Source of the DNA: Prevotella sp. UBA3288
GTDB lineage: Bacteria > Bacteroidota > Bacteroidia > Bacteroidales > Bacteroidaceae
Reading direction: 5' to 3'
Assembly (NCBI GenBank): GCA_002361655.1
Contig: DETM01000032.1
Location: 1 to 15,758, forward strand
DNA: 15,758 nt
How positions within the stretch are numbered: position 1 is the first letter of the stretch; each line of letters opens with the position of its first letter. A program made the translations under genes and the position numbers. Under the pieces are notes generated by a model. It ran no database searches. It had not been told where the DNA came from and saw only the letters and a list, made by a program, of their open reading frames with translations. This document shows positions 1-6,718 of the stretch, one piece after another.

Positions 1-190
1 ATGCGCCACATTCCTTCAAGTAAGCTTGCACTTCTTTCATGTTCTCTTGTCTGGTTTGTGAGTCAATACTGTCAGCAGCCTCTGTCTGTGCTGCTTTCTC
101 TGTCTCGTTCTCCGTTGCCTGTGAAGGCTTGTTCTGTGTGCAGGCTGCCATCGAAAGCAGCACTGCGAAAGCGATAATAATCTTTTTCAT
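1..190 (-). CDS. Putative lipoprotein, N-terminal part only (cut by window edge)
   Basis: The reading frame starts at the ATG at 190 (minus) and runs off the left edge after about 63 residues. The start MKKIIIAFAVLLSMAAC is a short charged N-terminus, a hydrophobic core and a lipobox-like M-A-A-C with the lipidated cysteine at residue 17. This points to export and anchoring in the envelope. The mature part visible here is hydrophilic and rich in Gln, Glu, Thr and Ala, as in an unstructured linker. No domain is visible, so I assign no function. A Bacteroidota -7 box (TAACTTTG) lies about 70 bases upstream on the same strand. The gene is divergent from the EamA transporter gene at 337. Confidence 0.75.
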   Translation of the reverse strand, partial: MKKIIIAFAVLLSMAACTQNKPSQATENETEKAAQTEAADSIDSQTRQENMKEVQAYLKECGA

Positions 191-258
191 CTGTCTTATA
201 AGTTTTTGAATCGTTCATCGATTCTCTTAAACTATGTTGTAATTGCAAAATTCCTTTG

Positions 259-266
259 CAAAGTTA
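259..266 (-). promoter_or_regulatory. -7 promoter element for the left-edge lipoprotein
   Basis: On the minus strand this reads TAACTTTG, a match to the Bacteroidota -7 consensus TAnnTTTG. Transcription would start near 252, giving a leader of about 60 bases. I see no clear -33 TTG at the usual distance. Confidence 0.5.
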
Positions 267-288
267 CTCATTTCTGCCCGATTTTGAC

Positions 289-296
289 TACTTTTG
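289..296 (+). promoter_or_regulatory. -7 promoter element for the EamA transporter gene
   Basis: TACTTTTG matches the consensus TAnnTTTG and lies about 40 bases before the ATG at 337. No -33 TTTG sits at the usual 19-21 base distance. It is divergent from the minus-strand box at 259-266, so the two genes share one short control region. Confidence 0.5.
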
Positions 297-336
297 TGCA
301 GAGAATTAGGAACATTTTAAAAATCAAGATAACAAG

Positions 337-1257
337 ATGGAACCAGCGAGGACTTCTATATTCCAGCGGCCTGTTTGGGTGACGATGTTTGCACTGACGG
401 CGGCAATAGCGTGGGGATGGGCATTCCCGCTTATCAAGATAGGTTTCAGTGCCTTCGGCATCACGGCAGACATGACGGGCAGCAAGATGCTCTTTGCCGG
501 CATACGCTTTGCGGCGGCAGGGCTGATAGTGCTGGTCGTAGCACGTAGCAGTAATCGCTCTTTCAAGACGGACATCAGGCGAGATTGGTGGTTCATCCTT
601 GCCTTTGCGTTGATGAACACTGCGCTCCACTATTTCTTCTTCTACATCGGCATGTCGCACAGCGAGGGTTCGCGGGCTGCCATCCTCAACTCGCTCAGCA
701 CGTTCCTCGTGGTGCTGCTGGCATGTGCATGTTTCAAGAGTGACCGTCTGACACCGCGAAAGATGCTGGGCTGCGCCATCGGATTCGGCGGCGTGCTGGC
801 CCTGAATCTGGGTGGAGCCGAGAGCGGACGGTTTACCTGGCAGGGCGACGGCATGATCATTCTCAATGCCGTCTGCGGTGCTTGTGCGAATCTGATGACT
901 CGCGGATTGAGCCGAAGGGTGGATGTGTTCGTGGGTACGGGCTATGGACTTACCATCGGAGGACTGCTGCTCATCATCCCTGGGCTGGCTTTTGGGGGTA
1001 CGCTGCCCACGGTTAACATGCTTGGTATCTTCTGTCTTGTGCTACTCATCGCCATCTCTGCCCTCGGCTTTGCGCTCTACAACAAACTGCTTAGCCTGAA
1101 TCCTGTGGGCAAGGTGGCCATCTATAATTCGCTGATTCCCATCGTGGGAGCCGTCACCTCCTGTCTCTGCCTCGGCGAGATGTTCCATGCGAAGTATGCC
1201 CTCGCCGGAGGCCTCGCAGCCCTCGGCATCTATATCATCAATAAAGGTAAGAACTAA
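337..1257 (+). CDS. EamA/DMT-superfamily transporter
   Basis: A 306-residue inner-membrane protein with the two-repeat pattern of the drug/metabolite transporter superfamily. Each half has about five hydrophobic helices. The first half opens with ALTAAIAWGWAFPLIKIG, the typical first helix of an EamA domain. The second half begins near residue 165 (MIILNAVCGACANLMTRG) and ends with the characteristic LGEMFHAKYALAGGLAALGIYIINK region, which is too long to be chance. The length fits the family (about 290-310). The family exports metabolites or amino acids, but the substrate cannot be read from sequence. The gene stands alone, divergent from a lipoprotein gene and convergent with secG. The ATG at 337 fits the family N-terminus. 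No Shine-Dalgarno is visible, which is normal in this phylum. Confidence 0.9.
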   Translation: MEPARTSIFQRPVWVTMFALTAAIAWGWAFPLIKIGFSAFGITADMTGSKMLFAGIRFAAAGLIVLVVARSSNRSFKTDIRRDWWFILAFALMNTALHYFFFYIGMSHSEGSRAAILNSLSTFLVVLLACACFKSDRLTPRKMLGCAIGFGGVLALNLGGAESGRFTWQGDGMIILNAVCGACANLMTRGLSRRVDVFVGTGYGLTIGGLLLIIPGLAFGGTLPTVNMLGIFCLVLLIAISALGFALYNKLLSLNPVGKVAIYNSLIPIVGAVTSCLCLGEMFHAKYALAGGLAALGIYIINKGKN

Positions 1258-1260
1258 TGA

Positions 1261-1293
1261 AAAAGCAGGAGCCTCGTTGATAGAGACTCCTGC
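1261..1293 (-). terminator. Intrinsic terminator, mainly for the secG operon
   Basis: GCAGGAG (1265-1271) pairs with CTCCTGC (1287-1293), and an inner CTC/GAG pair extends the stem. On the minus strand the hairpin is followed directly by TTTTT (1264-1260), about 47 bases past the secG stop, so it suits secG. On the plus strand it begins 8 bases after the EamA stop and may also slow transcription there, although the T-rich stretch (1301-1308) is less ideal. Confidence 0.75.
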
Positions 1294-1339
1294 CCATGCT
1301 TGTCTTTTATACGTCTGTTATTTTGCCGGAGTCTGCCGA

Positions 1340-1729
1340 TTATTGGGCAGCGGGAGCCTCGGCAGGTGCTTCGTCAGGAGCCCCAGCGGGAGAACCGCTG
1401 GGTGCAGTTTGATCAGCAGGACTGGCGTCAAAGCCATTGGCATTGACGGGGCTGGTCGTGGGGTTCTCAATCTGGTCAATGGTAGAGGTGGCTGCAACGC
1501 TCTTCGGTGCAACATAGGCACAAGCGATACTGACAACAACCATAAAGGCTGCCAGGCTCCATGTGGTTTTCTCGATAAAGTCGGTGGTCTTACGTACGCC
1601 ACCAATCTGGTTGTAGGAGGCGAAGTTGGATGCCAGTCCGCCGCCCTTTGACTCTTGGATCATCACGATGCCTACCATGAGTATGGCTGCGATGACGATG
1701 AGGATGATTAGAAAAGTGTAAATTCCCAT
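1340..1729 (-). CDS. secG: Preprotein translocase subunit SecG
   Basis: A 129-residue protein with the SecG layout: a first transmembrane helix (about residues 3-24), the conserved loop MIQESKGGGLASNF containing the glycine cluster, and a second helix (about 55-75). SecG is the small helper subunit of the SecYEG channel in the inner membrane and assists SecA-driven export. The C-terminal 45 or so residues are rich in Pro, Ala, Ser and Asp and look disordered. Such tails make Bacteroidota SecG longer than the roughly 75-residue SecG of many Gram-positives. It is the last gene of the minus-strand operon, 11 bases after the TPR gene, and is followed by a terminator. Confidence 0.93.
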   Translation of the reverse strand: MGIYTFLIILIVIAAILMVGIVMIQESKGGGLASNFASYNQIGGVRKTTDFIEKTTWSLAAFMVVVSIACAYVAPKSVAATSTIDQIENPTTSPVNANGFDASPADQTAPSGSPAGAPDEAPAEAPAAQ

Positions 1730-1740
1730 TGTTTTGTTAA

Positions 1741-2502
1741 TTATTTTTGATTACTGTTTATTATTAATTTCTGTAAGAATCGAATTTGGTCTGCAAAGTA
1801 AGCATTTTTTTTCGGATTGTGCAAACTTAATTGCTGAATAATTTCTAAAGCTTTGGAATAATTGCCCTGTTTGATGTAAATCCGTGCCAAAGTCTCGGTG
1901 AAATAGCCTTTTTCGGCATCTTTCCCGTTTTCGTCCGGTTCTGGCTCAATGTCAGGCTTTAGTAGGGGATTTTCGCTGAGCACGATTTTTCCTCTGTCCT
2001 GTTCGATGAACGAGTCGATGAGGCTTTGTCCAATCAGTTTCGGTGCCTGTGCAGCGTCCTGACGCTGCTCTTCGGTTTCGCTCTCGAGCAGATAGGCCAC
2101 GTAGTCGACAGCGGCATCAGCCGGTGTGGGCTTGCGCTTGGGTTTGATCTCTTCGGTCTCTTTGGGCAGCGAGTCGAGGAAGTCGTCGATGAGCGATATG
2201 GTGCGGCTGTCCTGTTCTTCGTGGGTAGGGGCGGGGGTGTCGTGCTGCTGCTCGTTGGCGAGGTTGTGCAGCATGTAGTGTCCGGCTTCAATCATCTGGA
2301 AGATGACTTGCCGGTTGGTGATGTAGATGGCAGCCCGCCGCAGTTCTTCGTTGAAGGTGGGGTCGTGGAGCAGAAAGAGGTTCTGTAGCATGAGCAGGCG
2401 TGCCGTCTGGTAGTACGGATATAGTGCGAGCAGGGAGCGCAACTCGTAGAGTGTGTCGCGGTCCATGTGTTCCGGGTGTTGTATGAGTTCTGCTATATCC
2501 AT
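1741..2502 (-). CDS. TPR-containing protein of unknown function, upstream of secG
   Basis: A 253-residue soluble protein with no signal peptide or membrane segment. The N-terminal 90 residues are helical (ELIQHPEHMDRDTLYELRSLL). The middle is charged and low in complexity (EETEEIKPKRKPTPAD). The C-terminus, about 200-250, reads as tetratricopeptide-like helices (ARIYIKQGNYSKALEIIQQL). TPR units usually bind other proteins. Its place between lptE and secG suggests an envelope-related role, but that is guilt by association only. The ATG at 2502 lies 33 bases after the lptE stop, and the spacer holds a GGAGAACGG direct repeat. I do not recognise a named function. Confidence 0.8.
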   Translation of the reverse strand: MDIAELIQHPEHMDRDTLYELRSLLALYPYYQTARLLMLQNLFLLHDPTFNEELRRAAIYITNRQVIFQMIEAGHYMLHNLANEQQHDTPAPTHEEQDSRTISLIDDFLDSLPKETEEIKPKRKPTPADAAVDYVAYLLESETEEQRQDAAQAPKLIGQSLIDSFIEQDRGKIVLSENPLLKPDIEPEPDENGKDAEKGYFTETLARIYIKQGNYSKALEIIQQLSLHNPKKNAYFADQIRFLQKLIINSNQK

Positions 2503-2535
2503 TCTTAATTATCCGTTCTCCATTCCCCGTTCTCC

Positions 2536-3075
2536 TCACCAATTGGCCATGGTTGCATTGAATATCTGGTCAACGATGTCGCGCGACATCTGTGTGACCA
2601 GTTCTTCCTGCACGCTGCTGAGCGACTGTGTGGTGGTGTATGATTGCGAGGCGGTGAATTGCCGTTCGAAGTCCTGCTTGTGGTCGACATTGTTGGTAAA
2701 CCGCACGTTGACGGTCATCGTCAGTTCGGTCTGTGCCGAGTATCCCTCGCTGCTGACTGATTTGTTGCGCTGGTCGTAGCGTGTAATTTCGCCCTCTATT
2801 TTCAGGTCGGCGTTGCGCTTGACCTGGGTGAGTTTAGTCTGTTGGACAAATATCTCGCGCATCCTGTTGTTGAAGATGGGCCCCATGGGGCTCCACACGT
2901 AAGCCGCTCGTATGGGGAACTCGTTGATCTGTATGGTTTTGGTCTTGGTATAGTCGATGCTGGCTCCATTGAACTTGTAGCCTTCGAAACTGCAAGCCCA
3001 AAGTAGCATCAGGCACACGGTGGCAGCCATAGCCATCAGGCCGATGCGTTTCCTATTTGTCTTTGTCGAGTCCAT
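2536..3075 (-). CDS. lptE: LptE-family LPS-assembly lipoprotein
   Basis: A 179-residue lipoprotein. A charged N-terminus (KTNRKR) and hydrophobic helix end at L-W-A-C with Cys28 as the likely lipidated residue. The mature part begins with SFEGYKFNGASIDYTKTKTI, the hallmark start of Bacteroidota LptE-family proteins, and ends with VDQIFNATMANW, also typical. LptE plugs the LptD barrel in the outer membrane and helps place lipopolysaccharide on the cell surface. The ATG at 3075 lies inside the 3' end of the sigma-54 activator gene (23-base overlap), so the two are very probably translationally coupled. M14 or M16 could serve as later starts, but they would remove the positively charged residues needed before the helix. 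Confidence 0.88.
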   Translation of the reverse strand: MDSTKTNRKRIGLMAMAATVCLMLLWACSFEGYKFNGASIDYTKTKTIQINEFPIRAAYVWSPMGPIFNNRMREIFVQQTKLTQVKRNADLKIEGEITRYDQRNKSVSSEGYSAQTELTMTVNVRFTNNVDHKQDFERQFTASQSYTTTQSLSSVQEELVTQMSRDIVDQIFNATMANW

Positions 3076-4273
3076 ATTGCTTTAGCCTTCTGTAGAGTGT
3101 TCGGTCGCTGATGCCCAGTTCCTGAGCGGCTTTGCTGCGGTTTCCATTGTTGCGTTCGAGAGCCTTGACCAGCATCTGGCGGCTCAGTTCGTTCAGGTTG
3201 AGGTTTTCCTGTTCGGGCGATGGTTCGATGTATTCTTCTGCATCAGCGTCCTCGAAGTTTGACAGTGGCGTGATGGGCGTGATGGGCGTCATGGGTGCGA
3301 TGGGGCGGCTGATAGGTGTGGCTCGTACGTCGTCCAGTTGTTTTTTCAGTTCTCCCATTTCGCGACGCATGTCGTTCACGTTGCCTCGCAGTTCGAACAG
3401 TATTTTGTAGAGTATCTCGCGTTCGTTCTCGAACGAGTGGTCGCTGTTGCCGTTGTTGATGACGGTCAACTGTGTGCTCTCTTTGTCCTGCGGTATGAAC
3501 TTGGCCAGCACCTCTGGTGTGATGGCGCGCTCCTTGCTGAGGATGGATATCTGCTCGGTGATGTTCTTCAGTTGCCGCACGTTGCCCGGCCATTTGTAGC
3601 GCATGAGCATCTGCTTGGCCTCATCGGTCAGTGTGATGCGCTCCATACGGTATTTCTCGGCCATCTGCATGGCGAAGAGGCGGAAGAGCAGTACGATGTC
3701 TTCGCCGCGTTCGCGGAGGGGCGGCATCTGTATGGGTATGGAGTTCAGACGATAGTAGAGGTCTTCGCGGAAGCGTCCCTCGCTGATGGCTTGGCGGATG
3801 TTGACGTTGGTGGCAGCCACGATGCGCACATCGGTCTTGAGCACTTCGGTGCCACCGACGGGGATGTATTCGCCTGTCTCGAGCACTCGCAGCAGTCGGG
3901 CCTGAGTGGCCAGCGGCAGTTCGCCCACTTCGTCGAGAAAGAGAGTGCCCTTGTTGGTCACGCCGAAGTAGCCTGGCGAGTCGTTGATGGCTCCGGTATA
4001 TGAGCCTTTCACGTGTCCGAACAGTTCGGAGTCGATGGTGCCTTCGGGTATAGAGCCGCAGTTGATGGCGAAGTATTTCTCTCGCCGCCGTGGTGAATTG
4101 TCGTGTATCACCCGGGGTATAATCTCCTTGCCTACGCCGCTTTCGCCGATGATGAGCACGCTCAGGTCGGTAGGTGCCACCTGCAGTGCAATGTCGAGCA
4201 CGTGGTTCAGCGCATCGCAGTTGCCCACGATGTTGTACTTCTGTTTGATGCTTTTTAACTCGGCATTATTCAT
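3053..4273 (-). CDS. Sigma-54-dependent transcriptional activator (AAA+ and Fis-type HTH)
   Basis: A 406-residue bacterial enhancer-binding protein. The AAA+ domain (about residues 15-245) has Walker A GESGVGKE (43-50), the sigma-54 contact loop as GSYTGA (90-95; the usual form is GAFTGA), Walker B GTLFLDE (109-115) and the arginine-rich FREDLYYRLN segment. A linker with a Pro/Thr/Ile repeat follows. The C-terminal 40 residues are a Fis-type helix-turn-helix (NGNRSKAAQELGISDRTLYR). It uses ATP to open sigma-54 promoters. There is no receiver or sensor domain at the N-terminus, so activity is probably set by another protein or by its level. I chose the ATG at 4273: the frame is open to a TTG at 4285, but that codon overlaps the -7 box. 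The gene overlaps lptE. The regulated genes cannot be read here. Confidence 0.9.
   Translation of the reverse strand: MNNAELKSIKQKYNIVGNCDALNHVLDIALQVAPTDLSVLIIGESGVGKEIIPRVIHDNSPRRREKYFAINCGSIPEGTIDSELFGHVKGSYTGAINDSPGYFGVTNKGTLFLDEVGELPLATQARLLRVLETGEYIPVGGTEVLKTDVRIVAATNVNIRQAISEGRFREDLYYRLNSIPIQMPPLRERGEDIVLLFRLFAMQMAEKYRMERITLTDEAKQMLMRYKWPGNVRQLKNITEQISILSKERAITPEVLAKFIPQDKESTQLTVINNGNSDHSFENEREILYKILFELRGNVNDMRREMGELKKQLDDVRATPISRPIAPMTPITPITPLSNFEDADAEEYIEPSPEQENLNLNELSRQMLVKALERNNGNRSKAAQELGISDRTLYRRLKQYGLDKDK
3270..3306. repeat. Short 9-base tandem repeat inside the sigma-54 activator gene
   Basis: About four imperfect copies of a GTGATGGGC-like unit (plus strand). They encode the linker stretch PIAPMTPITPITP between the AAA+ and DNA-binding domains. 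A unit of 9 bases keeps the frame, so copy-number changes would only alter linker length. Confidence 0.7.
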
Positions 4274-4282
4274 TACGGCTGA

Positions 4283-4315
4283 CAAAATTACATATTTTTT
4301 TTGAAACTACTGCAA
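4283..4315 (-). promoter_or_regulatory. Promoter for the sigma-54 activator operon
   Basis: The minus strand shows TAATTTTG (4290-4283), a full match to TAnnTTTG, with a TTG at 4315-4313 about 22 bases upstream as a possible -33 element. The predicted start of transcription, near 4277, is only a few bases before the ATG at 4273, so the mRNA would be almost leaderless. Confidence 0.5.
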
Positions 4316-4344
4316 GTTTGGCAGATTTTTTACTTATTTAGGCT

Positions 4345-5445
4345 TTATTCAACATCGGCCTTCGTCTCTGCCTTCTTGTGGAAACGCACTTTCTCGCTGT
4401 CGTCGCGCTTCTCGTGATAGAGTTTTTGCAGGGGGTTCGCGAGGGGTTCATCGTATGCCTGCCGATTGTGCCAGATGTCGGTAGCGACATAGATGGCATT
4501 GCGTAGCGACTGCTCGTCGGTGATGTTCTTGCCGGCATCGGCGAAGTTTGCACCATGGGCAGGAGCGGTACGTATGAGGTTGAGTCCGGCGCTATATCTG
4601 ACGCCATTCTCATACGCCACCGCCTTGAAGGGGGTCTGCCCCTGATCGTGATACATGGCCAGCACGCCGTCGAAGCGGTAGTAGGCACTGCGTCCGAAGA
4701 AGTCGTCGGCAGCATAGGGTCCGAACACCTGCAGTCCGCTTTGGCTGAGTTCGTCGATGGCTGGCTTGATGATGGTCTGCTCCTCGTCGCCTAATACGCC
4801 GTCCTCTCCGCATCTGGGGTTTAGGGCCAGAACGGCGATACGGGGCGAAGAGATGCGCATATCGCGGCGTAGTGCCTGATGGAAGATTTGCGCCTTTTCC
4901 ATGATTTTCTGTTTAGTGATGGCTTCTGCCACATCCTTGATAGCCACATTGTTGGTTACCAGTGCGACACGCAAGTCTTCGTTGGTCAGGATGGTGAGTC
5001 CTTTCTTTCCGTCGCCCAAAGCCTGTTCGATATAGGCTGTATGGCCATTGAAACCGGGTATGCTGTTCTTGCTGACGGGGGCCGTCACCAGTACGTCGTA
5101 CAGTCCGGCTTTGTAGTCGCTGAGGGCTCTGTCGATGGCTTTCTTGGCGGCCTCTCCCGATTCGGCAGTAGGTTCTCCCAGGTCGATTTTTATTTCTTCA
5201 TTGCAGACGGCCAACAGGTTGAGCCGGTTGTCGCGTGCCTCCTTGGCATCGTTGATGACGGTGAACGGTGTCTCGATGCCCAGTGCCTTGGCATGATAGT
5301 TGGCCGCCTGTGGCGAACCGTAGACAATCGGTGTGCACAGTTCGAGCATGGCGGGGTCGGCAAAGGTCTTGAGTATCACTTCATAGCCCACGCCGTTGGT
5401 GTCGCCGTGGGTGATTGCTATACGAATTTTTCTTTCTTGTTCCAT
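4345..5445 (-). CDS. pdxA: PdxA-family 4-hydroxythreonine-4-phosphate dehydrogenase homologue with altered metal site
   Basis: A 366-residue cytoplasmic protein. PdxA oxidises 4-phosphohydroxy-threonine in pyridoxal phosphate synthesis. Family marks are clear: ITHGDTNGVGYEV near the start, VLVTAPVSK (118-126), GHTAYIE (134-140), AMYHDQG (263-269) and IRTAPAHG (291-298). Aligned by eye to the E. coli enzyme, the numbering coincides. Substrate residues His135-Thr136, Lys274 and Arg292 and metal ligand His266 are kept. Metal ligand His166 is Asn (TNNVAIK), ligand His211 is Arg (LNPRCGE), and substrate residue Asn283 is Arg. The assignment to the family is firm, but the activity is uncertain. The C-terminus (KRDDSEKVRFHKK) is a charged tail. 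The gene follows rlmN by 40 bases without a visible promoter, so they are probably co-transcribed. Confidence 0.85.
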   Translation of the reverse strand: MEQERKIRIAITHGDTNGVGYEVILKTFADPAMLELCTPIVYGSPQAANYHAKALGIETPFTVINDAKEARDNRLNLLAVCNEEIKIDLGEPTAESGEAAKKAIDRALSDYKAGLYDVLVTAPVSKNSIPGFNGHTAYIEQALGDGKKGLTILTNEDLRVALVTNNVAIKDVAEAITKQKIMEKAQIFHQALRRDMRISSPRIAVLALNPRCGEDGVLGDEEQTIIKPAIDELSQSGLQVFGPYAADDFFGRSAYYRFDGVLAMYHDQGQTPFKAVAYENGVRYSAGLNLIRTAPAHGANFADAGKNITDEQSLRNAIYVATDIWHNRQAYDEPLANPLQKLYHEKRDDSEKVRFHKKAETKADVE

Positions 5446-5470
5446 ATCGGGGTGAGTTTTTTTTTCTATT

Positions 5471-5494
5471 ATGGGGCTGATGGGGCTAATGGGG
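5471..5494. repeat. 9-base tandem repeat spanning the rlmN stop codon
   Basis: On the minus strand, CCCCATTAG (5494-5486), CCCCATCAG (5485-5477) and a partial CCCCAT (5476-5471) follow one another. The TAG of the first unit is the stop codon of rlmN. A run of nine A residues (minus strand, 5465-5457) follows closely. Confidence 0.75.
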
Positions 5495-6595
5495 CACTGA
5501 TTGGCTGGTTTTGTGGGCGGTGGTGAGCAGGCCGCAGGCGGCGAAGATGTCCTGACCGCGACTGGCTCGGATTGTGGTGAACACGCCGTGCTGGGTCAGA
5601 TAGTCGCGTAGTCGCTCCATGCGCTGCTCGTCGGCAGCGGGCAGGTCGACATCGGGTATGGGATGAAAGCGAATCAGGTTGACGCGACAGTCCAATCCCT
5701 TGAGTAGCCGGACGATGGCACGGGCGTGCTCCATCGTGTCGTTGAGCCCAGCAAAACAGATATACTCGAACGAGCAACGGCGCTGGTGAGTGAAGTCGTA
5801 CTGACGTAACAGGTCGATGGTCTCCGTGATAGACATTGCCTTTTCGGCAGGCATCAGCGACAGTCGCTGTTCGGGCAGGGGCGAGTGCATTGAAATGGCC
5901 ACGTGGCACTGGCTTTCGTCGAGAAACCGCTTCAGTTTGCCTTTCACGCCCACGCTGCTCACGGTGATGCGCTTGGGGCTCCATCTGTAGCCGTTGGCGG
6001 CAGTAAGGATGTCGGTGGCTTTGAGTACGTTGTCCAAATTGTCCATCGGTTCGCCCTGGCCCATGAAGACTACGTTGGTCAGCCGGTCGCGCTCTGGCAG
6101 GGAGTATATCTGGTTGAGGATGTCGGCTACTGTCAGGTTGCCCTCGAATCCCTGTTTGCCCGTTTGGCAGAACAGACAGTTCATCTTGCAGCCCACCTGG
6201 CTCGACACACACAGCGTGCCGCGGTCGCCATCGGGGATGAAAACAGTTTCTACCAGTCGCAGGCCGTTGGCTGCTGACGGTTGGTTCTGAACGGTTCTCA
6301 CGGGAAACAGATACTTGACGGTACCGTCGGCAGAACGCTGGCAGTCGATGGGGGCTGCCGCTCCCACGACAAAGTGCTCGGAGAGCCGCTCGCGGTTGGC
6401 CTTCGAGAGATTGGTCATCTCGTCGATGGTTGTCACATGCCGTTCGTAGAGCCATTTGGCTATCTGGTTTCCGGTGAAGGCCGGCATGCCCAGTGCCTGT
6501 GCAACAGTCTTCAGTTGCACAGGGGCCATTCCGAGTAGCACGTTCTTCTGTTCCGCAGGGGTCATTCCGGGTAGTACATTTTTGCCTGTATTCAT
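5486..6595 (-). CDS. rlmN: Dual-specificity RNA methyltransferase RlmN (23S rRNA A2503)
   Basis: A 369-residue radical-SAM enzyme that methylates C2 of A2503 in 23S rRNA, and in several bacteria A37 of some tRNAs. The iron-sulfur cluster motif is CKMNCLFC, with cysteines at 136, 140 and 143, preceded by TLCVSSQVG. Cys354 in DIFAACGLL is the cysteine that carries the transferred methyl group. GQGEPMDN (around residue 190) is the SAM-binding glycine region. The N-terminal helical domain contains FTGNQIAKWLYERHV. The length fits the family apart from an extra N-terminal segment: KNVLPGMTPAEQ is followed by KNVLLGMAPVQL, an imperfect duplication. The ATG at 6595 follows a strong promoter by about 18 bases; ATGs at residues 11 and 23 are possible shorter starts. 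Confidence 0.95.
   Translation of the reverse strand: MNTGKNVLPGMTPAEQKNVLLGMAPVQLKTVAQALGMPAFTGNQIAKWLYERHVTTIDEMTNLSKANRERLSEHFVVGAAAPIDCQRSADGTVKYLFPVRTVQNQPSAANGLRLVETVFIPDGDRGTLCVSSQVGCKMNCLFCQTGKQGFEGNLTVADILNQIYSLPERDRLTNVVFMGQGEPMDNLDNVLKATDILTAANGYRWSPKRITVSSVGVKGKLKRFLDESQCHVAISMHSPLPEQRLSLMPAEKAMSITETIDLLRQYDFTHQRRCSFEYICFAGLNDTMEHARAIVRLLKGLDCRVNLIRFHPIPDVDLPAADEQRMERLRDYLTQHGVFTTIRASRGQDIFAACGLLTTAHKTSQSVPH
6512..6583 (-). repeat. 36-base imperfect tandem duplication at the 5' end of rlmN
   Basis: Units 6583-6548 and 6547-6512 (minus strand) agree at 28 of 36 positions by my count. They encode KNVLPGMTPAEQ and KNVLLGMAPVQL, so the duplication is in frame. Eight differences show it is not recent, or that it arose by convergence. 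Confidence 0.75.
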
Positions 6596-6619
6596 CAGTC
6601 AGATGGATCTTATGAGGCG

Positions 6620-6650
6620 CAAAGGTACTAAAATTTGCGTAAATGGCAAA
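6620..6650 (-). promoter_or_regulatory. Promoter of the rlmN-pdxA operon
   Basis: The minus strand reads TTTG (6650-6647), 19 bases, then TACCTTTG (6627-6620). This is an exact Bacteroidota -33/-7 promoter. Transcription would start near 6613, about 18 bases before the rlmN ATG. It is divergent from the promoter at 6667-6697. Confidence 0.85.
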
Positions 6651-6666
6651 ATGTTATCAGCGGAAT

Positions 6667-6697
6667 TTTGCTGAGTGGGGGATTTTTAGTACTTTTG
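6667..6697 (+). promoter_or_regulatory. Promoter of the fusion protein/AmpG-like operon
   Basis: TTTG (6667-6670), 19 bases, then TACTTTTG (6690-6697) is an exact Bacteroidota -33/-7 promoter. Transcription would start near 6703, about 16 bases before the ATG at 6719. With the rlmN promoter it forms a compact divergent pair within 6596-6718. Confidence 0.87.
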
Positions 6698-6718
6698 CAG
6701 TAAAATTCATAGAAGCCA

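Noticed and set aside
3338..4003. A 221-codon open frame on the plus strand
   Set aside because: It is antisense to the AAA+ domain of the sigma-54 activator, has no promoter or family motif, and is His/Val/Leu-rich as expected for a mirror frame of a GC-rich gene.
4274..4285. TTG start for the sigma-54 activator
   Set aside because: The TTG lies inside the predicted -7 box; the ATG at 4273 fits better.
4879..5526. A 215-codon open frame on the plus strand
   Set aside because: It lies opposite pdxA and the end of rlmN, both clearly real, and shows no recognisable domain.
5469..6455. A 328-codon frame within rlmN in another frame of the same strand
   Set aside because: Very Arg/Pro/Ser-rich with no domain; rlmN in the other frame has all catalytic cysteines.
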